Source: Aphelocoma coerulescens (Eukaryota; Chordata; Aves; Passeriformes; Corvidae). Taken from it: a stretch of 64,000 bases of DNA. The translations under genes and the position numbers were made by a program. The notes beneath the pieces were generated by a model. The model was not told the DNA's origin. It saw only the letters and a program-made list of their open reading frames with translations, and made no database searches. The first letter of the stretch is position 1. Every line of letters begins with the position of its first letter. The DNA lies in the NCBI RefSeq assembly GCF_041296385.1, contig NC_091017.1:11960001-12024000 (forward strand), read 5' to 3'. Shown piece by piece: positions 9,121-20,070 of the stretch.

Positions 9121-9655
9121 CATACCTGATCATCCCTTGCCATGCAGAGCCCAGCCTTGCATTGCCTTACAGACACCTCTGTGTACCTCCCTTGCCCTTC
9201 CTATGTCTCCATTGCATGGCCTTGTTCACCAATCTCCCACCTTGACTTTCTTACCCCTTGTTTCCTGGTCTTGTCTTGCCTGCTTCTCCTATGACTCTCT
9301 TGGCCTTGCCTAAGTCTCTCTTGCCTTGCTTTGCAAAGCCAACACTTGCCTTGCCCTGCTACCCCTCTTTCCCTCGCCTAGTCTACCCACACCTACCCAC
9401 CTTTGACTGGCCTATCCATCCGATCATCACCTTTTCTGCACCACCCCTCCATGCTCTTGTCTTGCCTTGGCCTGCCTACCCTTCCCTTGCCTTGCACTGC
9501 CTTGCATAACCCTTGCCCTTCTTGACATTTGTGCCCCTTTCCAACATGGCCTTGCTTTCCTTTGCCTACCCCTCCCAATCCCTGCTTTGCCTACAGATTC
9601 CTGGCCTTCTTTTGTCTACCACTCCTTTGCCTTTTGTGGGAACCAACAGCTGGTC
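9121..9655 (+). repeat. Block G1, unit 1: degenerate CCTTG-type repeat (pyrimidine-rich strand)
   Basis: Built mainly from irregular variants of TTGCC, CCTTGCC and CTACCC. C and T dominate the plus strand and A is scarce. Open frames here give only low-complexity peptides rich in L, P, S and C. This is a decayed simple repeat, not a gene. Unit 2 lacks 10 bases of it, which is typical slippage. Confidence 0.85.
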
Positions 9656-9955
9656 TGAAGGCCTCACAGACATTTCCGTTGATACAATCATTTTGTACCC
9701 GTGAGAATTGCAGAAGCAAGAAGATAAACAACAGAAAGAAGTTGTAACAGCTGCAAAAGGGACGATACTGGCTGATGTTTAGCAAAGAATGTGTGTACAC
9801 TATAGACAACCAGTAGTATTGTATTATAGCAAAATAATAGTCCATGCACATGTAGCTAAAAAAGTGCATAAGAGAAGATGCATAAATAATACAAGTGGTT
9901 TTTTGCCATTGCTCGGGGCAGAGTGTATGTGTGTCGTGACCGTCTCAACAGCAAC
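9656..9955. mobile_element. Block G2, unit 1: AT-rich island inside the CCTTG repeat, possible solo LTR
   Basis: About 300 AT-rich bases interrupt the CCTTG repeat and split it into G1 and G3, as an insertion would. From 9743 it runs TGTAACAG... to ...CTCAACA near 9951, giving the TG...CA ends of an LTR. CATAAATAAT at 9881 could be a TATA box. I could not find a convincing target-site duplication. An AG dinucleotide count differs: unit 1 has one fewer than the others near 9923. Confidence 0.35.
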
Positions 9956-10402
9956 AGCCTTGCACTGCCTTTCATAACCAGCCCCTGCCTACTGCCTCCT
10001 TCCCTGGCCTTCCATGTCTTGTCTTCCTCTCCTTTGATTTAACTTGCTTCTCCTATCTCTCCCTTGCTTGCCTTACTCCACTGACCTTTCTGTGTTCTTG
10101 CCTTGACTTGCCTAGCTGTTCCTTGCTTCACATTGCTTTGTGTAAGCATTCCCTGTTTTTATTTGCCTACCCCTTTCTTGCCTGGCCTTTCCTTGCCTAG
10201 CCTTTCTTGTCTTTGCCTGCCCTCTGCATCACTGGACTTACCTTCCTATGCCCTGCCTTCCCTACAACTTCTGGGCCTTCTCTTGCCTCGCACTCATTGG
10301 CCCTACTTTGCTGCCTGCTCACTGCTCTTGCTTTGCTTTCCCTAACTTTCCCTTGACTTGACTAGAATTGCCTAAACTTGCTTTGACTGCATTGCCTTGC
10401 CT
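9956..10402 (+). repeat. Block G3, unit 1: degenerate CCTTG-type repeat, right part
   Basis: Same pyrimidine-rich composition and CCTTGCC and TTTGCCT motifs as G1, resuming after the AT-rich island. It ends at the strand switch near 10403. Confidence 0.85.
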
Positions 10403-10424
10403 GCATGGAAGAAAAGGCAAGGCA
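10393..10424. repeat. Short inverted repeat at the strand switch
   Basis: TGCCTTGCCT at 10393-10402 and AGGCAAGGCA at 10415-10424 are perfect reverse complements separated by 12 bases. They form the tip of a larger inverted arrangement in which the CCTTG repeat changes strand. Confidence 0.8.
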
Positions 10425-10540
10425 GGGCAAAGCAAGGAAATCATAGGCAGGGCAGGGCAAGGGAGACATAGGCAAGAGAGACGTAGCCAAGGAAGGCAAA
10501 GCAAGGGTAGGCTAGGAAAAACCAGGCAATGGTACTGAAG
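10413..10540 (-). repeat. Block G4, unit 1: CCTTG-type repeat in inverted orientation
   Basis: The plus strand becomes purine-rich (AAGGCAAGGCAGGGCAAAGC, then further GGCAAGG-type motifs), which is the reverse complement of the G1 and G3 motif. The inverted arm is much shorter than the roughly 750 bp of upright repeat. Confidence 0.85.
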
Positions 10541-11430
10541 GCAACGCAAGGCCAAGTGACTCATAATGCCTTTCCTTGGAATGCAAAGGTCTGAATCCCA
10601 GTGTTGGTGGAGCAGATGATAAGGTCCCATGGGGAAGTAAACTCAACTGAGACATTTCTCTCCTGGCACCTCTTGTGTAGGAGCAATTCTTAGATATATT
10701 CAATATTGGCGGTAGCACGCCAGTTCCTCAGAGAGGATGACAATGCTTTTCCATGGGAAGGAAAGCACCTAGCCCCAGTGTTTCAGGTGCACATAAGAAG
10801 CTGCCTAGTGGAGGTAAAGGGCAGCAGCAACTTTCTGTCCTGGCATATTTGGTGTAGAAGCACTGCCTTGATTTGTACAAGTATGGAGTTGCTACGCCCT
10901 ATTTTCAAGGCAGTCTCCTGAAAAAGTCAATTTTGGCATGTCGTTTCCACTTCTGAAAGGTGGTCTTCTGAACTCTTGGCAGTAAGCCAAGACAAGCAGC
11001 TATGCTCATCCTTGGTGTGCAGCTGATTTAGACACCAGGGCAGGTAATGTCCAGTAACAGTGTTCTGGCACATTGGATGGGAGCAGTTCCTGGATGTTTT
11101 CTATTTTGGAGGAGGAGATCCCAGTTCTTCTGAGATGGGCTCATAGTTTCTCTCTTTGGCAAAGAAAGCAGTTTTGGATCTGCATGTAGGGTGTTCTCAG
11201 CGAATTAATGGCTTTTCCTCATGGGCAGTTCTGTGGGCTATAGCTGTTGAACTGTTAGAGAAGGAATGAAAAAGCCAAGCTGTTGAACAAATTTGCATCC
11301 TGCTGACTTTAGCAGCCCCTGATAAAATTCTGTTTGCATCCTGACTCTGTGAGACTGAAGGATTATGATGGTACTTAAAGCTGAGGAGGAAAGTGCACAT
11401 AGAAGAGCATGTGAATTTAATGGCTCTTCC
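10541..11430 (+). repeat. Block H, unit 1: degenerate ~180-225 bp repeat family
   Basis: Related segments recur at CTGGCACC near 10662, CTGGCATA near 10839 and CTGGCACA near 11064, each followed by a GAGCARTTCYTRGATR-like stretch and a CCAGTTCYTC-like stretch. The strings ATGCCTTTCCTTGGAATG (10568) and ATGCTTTTCCATGGGAAGG (10744) belong to the same family. A second, tighter pair of about 212 bp spacing starts at 11211 (GCTTTTCCTC) and 11423 (GCTCTTCCTA) and runs over the unit boundary. Confidence 0.7.
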
Positions 11431-14400
11431 TAGTAGGCAGTTCTCTGGGCTAGAGCTGTTGAACTGTTAGAGAGGGAATGCAAGAGCCAAGCTTCTGAGC
11501 TCTTTTCCCTGCTACCTTTAAAGTATGAGCATTCCCTGGTGCTCTCCTATTTGGATAATAAGTTAGAGTGGGTTTCACATTCACTTTGAAGAATAGAAAC
11601 AGCGCCATGTGAACCTGTGCCATCAGCTTTCCTTTCCAACTAAATGTTCCTACTTGCAATCTTGCAATTCTTACTTGCAATCATGCAGAGCACCGTGCTT
11701 GAGGCTGGTGCATTGAAGAAAATTAAATTAGGGCTGTATCAGTACAAAGGAGAGATTGCCATTTGCAAAACCTCGTTTCGCTTAAGTTAGTAATATTGTA
11801 AGTATTAATTGAGTGGTCATTGGTTGCCTATCACCATCCTGATGCACTAATTTCATCAAGTGTAAATATTGGTCACAAAAGGTGCCCATTCAGCAACCTG
11901 TTGCTGTCTCCACATGGAAGTGTCTTCCGGACGAAATCAAAAGACATTCGAAGAGCCAGGATCCGCAAAGGAACAAACTATTGCCACATGAATGGTGCTG
12001 GGCGCCATGAGGAGCAGTTAACTTTAACCTGCGCGCTGTCAGCACTCAGAAGAACAACCCCAGCATGGCAGGGGGGACTTGCAAAAGAAGGAAAGGCCCC
12101 TCACCTAGCTATAAACCACCCAAAGTGCAGAGCCAAGTTGAAAACACCACTGCTCTCAAATCAACCGTGTCAGGACAAAAAGATTTCACTGATCTCCCCC
12201 TTCCAGGTACAAACTCTTATGTGCACCACACTCAGAGGGCAATGTGAGCTCCCCAGCGCTGTCTTTCACTCTCGCAGAGTCCAGATACTAACTTGTGAAC
12301 ATCCTACACAAACATTAGCTCATGAAAGTGCCAGCTTGAGCAAGAACAGCAGACCCTCCCATTGCACCCCCTTGTCATCCAGAGTGCGGCGGTTTGTTGA
12401 AAATCATGGACTCGGAAAGACCAATGCAGCAACTGCTTTTCTCTCTCCTACTGCCTTTCCCTGAGCGAGAGGTAGATGGATGATGTGGACTTAGTGGAAC
12501 AGAAAGAGTATGACTGTACTTATAAGGGAGGAAAACCCCCCACAGCATACTGTGCTGTGTGCAGTACACGCTCTGAAAAGAGACAAAGCTGAATGCTGCC
12601 AGCGGGCTTCGGTTCTCAGACTGCTTGCATGGGCAGAGCTGCGGGCTCTTTTAAGGATGGAAACTGGCATCTGTGAGTGTAAAGAATGTGACTTTCCACA
12701 CAGCTTAGAAGAAAGGTGCATAGCCCCAGTGAGAAGTGTGTACGTGAAAGACTGGCAGAAGAAGTCGCAGTCCAGCAAGGCTGGTATCTTTTTCTTTGTG
12801 CCAAATAGGCACCTTGGGAACATGAAAGTACTTGATGGTAGCCAAACTGACAGTGAAGGCACAGAACACCGTCGGGTGTGTGCAGTGTACAGACGCAATG
12901 TAAAAGCCCTGAGTACCATTTGACTGCAGTCATAGTGCAAGTTTGCAACTGTACCATGCAAGGCCAGTGAAAGCTTCCTGTGCGGCCACATTTTCGTATT
13001 GGAGCTCGCTAGCTGGAAGTGATTCGGTTTGTCTGCAGTATCCGCTCGACTGAATGTGATGTGTCACTGGAAAGAAAAGTACAGACCAGCAGTGCGTTTG
13101 ATATGGTTCAGGGGCTGCAAAGGGAATGTACAGGCCACCTCTGGGATTTTGGTCTTTGTGCATTCCCATGGCAGCAGTTCCTGGATGTTTTTGTTCTACA
13201 GTTTAGGCTCAGTGAGAGAGAAAAAATGCGAGAGCACGCATAGCAGAGCCACAGGGAGAATTGCTGAGGTATGAGTTGCGTGCTGTTCAGATACTGCCGT
13301 ACCAAAGGCCTACCTAAACACTGCTGCTGATCTAGCATGTCTTTCTGTAGCAAGACTTGTTGGTACTGCAAAACAGAAGATGCGTGAGGTCAAATGAATC
13401 TGGACAGAAAATTTCAGACGAGCAGCCTATGAGTGCATGATTGAAACAGTAAATTTAGGTGACAGAATAGATCGTGGCATCGATTTGCGTAGTGTTAATA
13501 TTCTCTGAAGGGAATGCAAAAAGCCAAGATGTGTTTTCCATTCTAGCTGTTCCTGACAAAAACTGAGGAATAAAACTTTCGTTCTAGATGGAATGTAACA
13601 TTCAGTTCCCAGGATTTTGCACTCCAAAGTTCAACAAAAGAGTTTCCACAAGAATCTTGAGAAGAAGCACAATCACTTCCACCTAGAGCTGGAAGAGGAA
13701 GAGGCAGCGGCACAAGCAAGTGCCCTTGAGCGTCCTCCTTCCGAATGCTAGAACGTCAATTCAGCAGGCAGGAGTGCAGCAGCCACCCTTCGTCTTGCAA
13801 GCCCATACGACGCGCACACCAGCCCGGTGCTCTGCGGCTTCGTCCTTCGCCTTTTCGAGCACGCCGTACCTTCATTCTCCCGGAGGCGAACAGCGGTCTG
13901 CTTCTCGCACGGAACGCTGTGTCGGCAGCCAAGCGCTCCAGTGCACTGCTTCTGCCCAAACACGCCTGGGCCCTGCACCTCTCCTTCCCAGCGCTACGTA
14001 GCAGCACAATCTGTCCCTCTTGCGATCCCAAGCTAAGCGGAAAGCTTCTCGGCTACGTCTCCCGCAGAGAGCTGTGCCAGGACAATAAGCTTGCAAGCAC
14101 TTTGCTCCTGACACTAGTGGCAACAGGGATTCGCACCACCTTCCAGGAGCAGTCCTCTTGCCTTTTACAAGGTGCAAAAGCGCCCCCTCTGTGGCGGTGC
14201 TGTCTGCCCGGTCTTTCTCGGCTCGAAGCACCACGAGGCACACAAGACTCTCTCGCAAGGACCGAAATTCCCGATAGGCGTCTCTGCGCTTTCTGCAATG
14301 CTGCACGCACAAGCCCGGTGCTCTGAGGCTTCGTTCTTCGCCTTTCGTTGTCTGGGCAGAAGAGAAGCCGAGCGAGGCCATTGTGCTTTGCCGCTTGTCA

Positions 14401-14808
14401 GTGTGCTGTGCACGGTTTTTCCGCAGCTCGAGCTAGCGGGAGACCCCTTCGGTTTCGCGGCGTCCACACTACCCATGGTAGCTCTCGCTCAGCGAAACTT
14501 GAAGGGGAGAAGCACTTGCTGGATGAGTCTTTCAGTGTGCAGGACTTTGAAAACACAGCAGCGCAATCGGGGCCACGAGAAGGACCGCTGAGAAGTCGCT
14601 CTCGCACAGAGAACCGTGCCAGGATGACGAGCTCGCCCAGCATTTGCCCCTGACACTTGGGGAACTCGTAGCTGCCAGTGCCTTCCAGGGGCAGTCTGCT
14701 TTCTGTCATAACCTGCATAGGGCCCGTCAGATGGTGGTGCTGTCTGCCTTCTCCTTCTCGGCCAGAGTGTACTCTGGTGCACACTGCAGTCTGGCAAGGA
14801 GCAAAGAT
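11431..14808 (+). repeat. Blocks A and B, unit 2
   Basis: Same order as unit 1: low-copy A, divergent upright modules from 13661, the inverted module at about 14280-14585, then the lead-in to the inner array. The A at 11814 is private. No gene is recognisable. Confidence 0.9.
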
Positions 14809-16040
14809 CTTCGGTAGACATCTCGCACAGGAGAAAGTTGCCAAGAAAGAACCACGTTCTTCATCAGCCCTCCTCATGTCCCGATTGGGGTGCTGCCTTC
14901 AAAGCCTTGCACATTGAAAGACTTCTCCAGCAAGTGCTTCTCCCCTGGCGCACTTCGCTGAGTGAGAGCTGCATGGGCAGCGTGGACTGAGCGAAACCGA
15001 AAGGGTGTCGCTGTAGCTCGAGCTGAGCAAAGAAACCGTGCACGGTGCACCGTTGGTGGGTGCAGCATGCACGCGGAAAAGCAGCAAAGTTCACTGCCAT
15101 CGCTGGCCTTCTCTTCAGTCCAGACCACTTAAGGCAAACAATTTAGCTGCAGAGCACTGGGCTTGCGTGTGCAGTGCACCAAATTGCCCAAGACCAGCAA
15201 GGGCTCGTTCACAAGCAGAGTCGGCTGAGAGCATTCTTGCTTGCTCCAGAAAGGAAGCCGCAGCTATAGTGCTTCATCCCACAGCGTGGACATAGGCACT
15301 TTCCTAGTTGTTCAGCCTTGCAGAGTCCCTGCAACTAGAGCTCAGCCAGGAGCAGGCGTCAAAGCAGAAGGCTTTCCTAAAGCACGCCTCTCCAACCAGC
15401 CTTCGGAAATCGCAAATGACACTGTGGCTCTGTGCCTTTCTTCTAAGACAGACGCCCACCTTGCTTTCACTCTCGCAGCTCCCTTGGCAGCCTCCAGCAG
15501 CTGCTTTCCTGGAGAACGGCCCGAGAAGTAGAAGCCAGGGCTGGGCTGCACCTTCGCCTTCCGCACGTAAGCGGCACCAGACTCACCGGTGCGCTCTGTT
15601 CTTCCCTCCTCCGCTGCATGCTACTACCATCGTGTTCTCGGAAAGACGGAGACTGAAGGGAAGCGCAAATGCTTCCACAGAGAGCTACAAGAGGAATAGG
15701 CAGCAGCAGCACAGGTAAGTGCCGTGGAACTTCCTCCTTCCCAAGGCTATAACGTCAATTCAGCAGGCAGGAGAGTGGCAGCCACGCTCGTCTTGCAGCC
15801 CGTACAACGAGCACGCGAGCCCGGCGCTCCGCGGCTTCGTTCTTCGCCTTTTCGAGCACGCCGTACCTTCGTTCCCCCGGAGGCGGACGGTCTTCTGCTT
15901 CTCGCCCGGAACACTGTGCCCGGCAGTGCAGCGCTTTCTGCGGCAAGCTGCAAAGCGCCCGTCAGATGGCGATGCTGTCTGCCCGCTCCTCGGCTCGAGT
16001 GTACTCCGGCGCACGCTGCCGTCTCGCAAGGAGCAAAGAG
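14809..16040 (+). repeat. 1232-bp inner repeat, unit 2 copy 1
   Basis: Carries the GTGGACTGAGCG form near 14986 and GTAAGT at 15715, the same allele set as unit 1 copy 1. Confidence 0.95.
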
Positions 16041-17272
16041 CTTCGGTAGACATCTCGCACAGGAGAAAGTTGCCAAGAAAGAACCACGTTCTTCATCAGC
16101 CCTCCTCATGTCCCGATTGGGGTGCTGCCTTCAAAGCCTTGCACATTGAAAGACTTCTCCAGCAAGTGCTTCTCCCCTGGCGCACTTCGCTGAGTGAGAG
16201 CTGCATGGGCAGCGTGGGCTCAGCGAAACCGAAAGGGTGTCGCTGTAGCTCGAGCTGAGCAAAGAAACCGTGCTCGGTGCACCGTTGGTGGGTGCAGCAT
16301 GCACGCGGAAAAGCAGCAAAGTTCACTGCCATCGCTGGCCTTCTCTTCAGTCCAGACCACTTAAGGCAAACAATTTAGCTGCAGAGCACTGGGCTTGCGT
16401 GTGCAGTGCACCAAATTGCCCAAGACCAGCAAGGGCTCGTTCACAAGCAGAGTCGGCTGAGAGCATTCTTGCTTGCTCCAGAAAGGAAGCCGCAGCTATA
16501 GTGCTTCATCCCACAGCGTGGACATAGGCACTTTCCTAGTTGTTCAGCCTTGCAGAGTCCCTGCAACTAGAGCTCAGCCAGGAGCAGGCGTCAAAGCAGA
16601 AGGCTTTCCTAAAGCACGCCTCTCCAACCAGCCTTCGGAAATCGCAAATGACACTGTGGCTCTGTGCCTTTCTTCTAAGACAGACGCCCACCTTGCTTTC
16701 ACTCTCGCAGCTCCCTTGGCAGCCTCCAGCAGCTGCTTTCCTGGAGAACGGCCCGAGAAGTAGAAGCCAGGGCTGGGCTGCACCTTCGCCTTCCGCACGT
16801 AAGCGGCACCAGACTCACCGGTGCGCTCTGTTCTTCCCTCCTCCGCTGCATGCTACTACCATCGTGTTCTCGGAAAGACGGAGACTGAAGGGAAGCGCAA
16901 ATGCTTCCACAGAGAGCTACAAGAGGAATAGGCAGCAGCAGCACAGGAAAGTGCCGTGGAACTTCCTCCTTCCCAAGGCTATAACGTCAATTCAGCAGGC
17001 AGGAGAGTGGCAGCCACGCTCGTCTTGCAGCCCGTACAACGAGCACGCGAGCCCGGCGCTCCGCGGCTTCGTTCTTCGCCTTTTCGAGCACGCCGTACCT
17101 TCGTTCCCCCGGAGGCGGACGGTCTTCTGCTTCTCGCCCGGAACACTGTGCCCGGCAGTGCAGCGCTTTCTGCGGCAAGCTGCAAAGCGCCCGTCAGATG
17201 GCGATGCTGTCTGCCCGCTCCTCGGCTCGAGTGTACTCCGGCGCACGCTGCCGTCTCGCAAGGAGCAAAGAG
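16041..17272 (+). repeat. 1232-bp inner repeat, unit 2 copy 2
   Basis: Carries GTGGGCTCAGCG near 16218, CCGTGCTCGG near 16268 and GAAAGT at 16947, the same set as unit 1 copy 2. The diverged terminal piece follows to about 17490. Confidence 0.95.
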
Positions 17273-17490
17273 CTTCGGTAGACATCTCGCACAGGAGAAA
17301 GGTGCCAGGACGACACCACATTCCTCCTCACCCCTTCTCGTGGCCCACATTGTGGTGCTGCCTTCAAAGCCGTGCGCATTGAAAGACTCTTCCAGCAAGT
17401 GCTTCTCCCCTGGCACACTTCGCTCAGCGACAGCTACGTGGGCAGCGTGGACTCAGCGAAACTGAAAGGGTGTCCTTGTAGCTCGAGCTT

Positions 17491-18160
17491 GTTGGAGAGG
17501 ATGAACGTTTGGTAAGAAAGTTTCACAGCTATGTAGGCTTGACAGAAAGATCTCTGAATGTAGAAACTTAGCATGAGGTAGAAATGGAAACGAGTTTTGA
17601 TAGAGAGTAAAAGGTGTTTTGCTGAAACACTGATCACTGAATAACTGAGAAGGCAAAGGTTGGAGATTGAGTTGGAAGGAGATGTTTTTTATTAGGACAC
17701 CGGTATGTGAGTACAAACAAGCACATGTTTTTCACCAAGTAAATAAGTCTCAAGAAGGCCATAAGGAAATAGAAAACATGTTTTTACCAAAAAGAGAGCT
17801 ATCGCAGGCAAACAAGAAATGTCGATGTAGCAAGAAGAAGAGAGGTCTGAGAATTTTCCACTGTAAGCTTAAATTGTAACATACTTACTCTTGTGATTGG
17901 ATAAGAATGACTATAATATGGTAATGGTAGTAGTCATGATAGGCTACAGGCAAATGTAAAGGTATTGTTGTATGGTGCTTATTGGTTGCTATGTATTGAG
18001 ATACTCAGCAAAGAAAAATACATAATGCTTTCTAACTTGAACAGAAAGCGGCTCCAGGTATGCCTACCAGCTGTAGCTGACAGCTGTAGGGCTGGCTCTG
18101 GATACCCACTCCCTGAAATGCTGTAACTTCGCCTATGCAATACACAGCTTTCAAGAGAGC
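17491..18160. mobile_element. Block D, unit 2: AT-richer, possible LTR remnant
   Basis: Shows the uninterrupted sequence at the place where unit 1 has its N gap: ATACTC at 18001-18006 continues directly into AGCAAAG. Confidence 0.3.
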
Positions 18161-20070
18161 CGCCCGAAGTCCAGACACCCTTCGCGAGCCTTTCTCCTAT
18201 AGAGCTGTGGAAAGAAATCGTGCACGCTACACCGAGGGTGCGTGCAGCATGCACGAGCAAAAGCGGCAAAGTTCAGTGCCCTCGCTGGGCTTCCCTTCCG
18301 TGCGGATAACGTGAGGCGAAAAATGAAGCCGCAGAGCACCGGGCTTGCAGGTGCAGTGCACCGAGTTGCAGAAGTCCAGCAGGCTCGTTCACAAGCCAAG
18401 CCGGCTGAGGGAGTCCTCGCGTCTCCAAAAGGGAACGCGGAGCCGTAGCACTTCATCCCACAGCGTGGAGATAGGCACTTCCCTAGTCGTTCAGCCTTGC
18501 AGAGTCCCTGCAGCTAGAGCTCACCCAGGAGCAGGCGTCAAAGCAGAAGGCCCTCCTAAAGCACCCTTTCTCCAAGCAGCCTCCTGAAAGGGCGCATCAC
18601 AGTGCGGCTCTGCGCCTTTCTTCTAAGACAGACGCCCGCTATACTTTCGTGCTCGCAGCTCCCTTGGCAGCCTCCAGCAGCTACTCTCCTGGAGAACGGC
18701 CGTAGACGTCAAAGCCAGTGCTGGGCTGCACCTCCGCCCTCCCCAGGTAAGCAACAGCGAACTCACCGGTGCACTCTGTACTTCCCTCCTCCGCTTGCAT
18801 CCTACATGCATTCGTGTTCTCCGAAACTCAGAGACTGAAGGGAAGGGCAATTGCTTCCCCAGATAGCTGCAAGGGCACTAGGCAGCAGCAGCACAAATTT
18901 CACATGACCTGATGCACTGTAGAGATATTACCCTGTTACCCCTCCTTTCTCCTCGTCCTCGACCAATTGTGGTGGGATGTCGAAAGGCTTGGCCAGCGAA
19001 AAGCTCATCCAGCAAGGGCGTCTCTCTTGACGCATTTCCCTGACCGAGAGCTACACAGATGGTCTGGACACTGTAAAACAGCAAGAAAATAATTCTATGT
19101 CCAGCTGAGGAAAATCCGTGCACAGAAAAATGTAGATGCCTGCAGTAAACAATCTGAAGAGCGGCAAAGCTCCAAGCCATCGCTGCGCTTCAGTCCTGTC
19201 CGGACCACAGAAGGCGAAGAACGAAGCAGCTGGGCACCGGCTTCATGGACTCAGTGGCGCGACTTGCAAACGTCCAGCCAAGAGCTGCTTCAACAAGCAG
19301 ATTCAGCCGAGAATGCTCTGCCTGCACTTTCCCTCGCAGCGCTAGGCAGCACCACGTTCTGTTTGCGTGGCAGCCTGATTCCTAACGGAAAGATTCTCAA
19401 TGCCTGTGTCTGGCACAGAGAACGGTTTTAGGTCAGCAAGCTCACCCGGCGCTTACCCTCGACGCGTGCAAACCTGTATTTGCACCGCATTCCAGTGGCA
19501 GCCCTCTTTCCTTTCCAGCCGGCACAGCGCCGTCAGATCGCGGTGCTCTCTGCACCTGCCTTCTCGCTTCCAAGTGCCACCGCGCACATTACAGCCTTGC
19601 AGGGAGCGAAGAGGCGGAGAGGCGTCTCGCAAAGAAGAACGTGCCGGGACGAAAAGGTGCTCTTTCCTTTCTCCTCCTCCTTTGCCCGAATGGTGGTGCT
19701 GTGTTGAAAGGCTTGGCCAGCGAAAAGCTCATCCAGCAAGTGTTTCTCTCCTGACGCCTTTCGCTGAGCGAGAGAGCTACACGGACACTTTCGACTCGGG
19801 GAAACAGCAAGAGAATGACTGACTGTACGTCGAGCTGAGGAAAAGCCGTGCACAGCAGCCTGTGGCTGCGTGCAGTGTTCACGCTGAAGAGCGGCAAAGC
19901 TCCAAGCCATCGCTGCGCTTCAGTCCTGTCCGGACCACAGAAGGCGAAGAACGAAGCAGCTGGGCACCGGCTTCATGGGCTCAGTGGAGCGACTTGCAAA
20001 TGTCCAGCCAAGAGCTGCTTCAACAAGCAGATTCAGCTGAGAATGCTCTGCCTGCTTCAACAAAGTAAGG
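18161..20070 (+). repeat. Block E, unit 2
   Basis: Carries the GACT duplication at 19817-19824 and C at the site equivalent to 8052, both shared with unit 1 only. The near-identical pair is at 19156-19325 and 19886-20055. Confidence 0.9.

Larger units (their letters stand above)
1..11430 (+). repeat. Macrosatellite unit 1 (two 1232-bp copies, contains N gap)
   Basis: This is the first complete unit of the array. It begins with the same bases that recur at 11431, 22753, 35313, 45409 and 55505, and it matches the other units base for base over long stretches. Its length is the two-copy length of 11328 plus 100 Ns, plus a 4-base GACT duplication at 8487-8494, minus one AG dinucleotide near 9923. 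Private variants include CTACAAC instead of CTACAGC near 10266 and CTTGCTTT instead of CTTACTTT near 10379. The block layout A to H is described in the block entries that follow. Confidence 0.97.

Noticed and set aside
9258..9509. Leucine/proline-rich peptide as a membrane protein or signal peptide
   Set aside because: It is simply the translation of the degenerate CCTTG repeat; the reverse strand gives an equally low-complexity K/G/Q-rich peptide.
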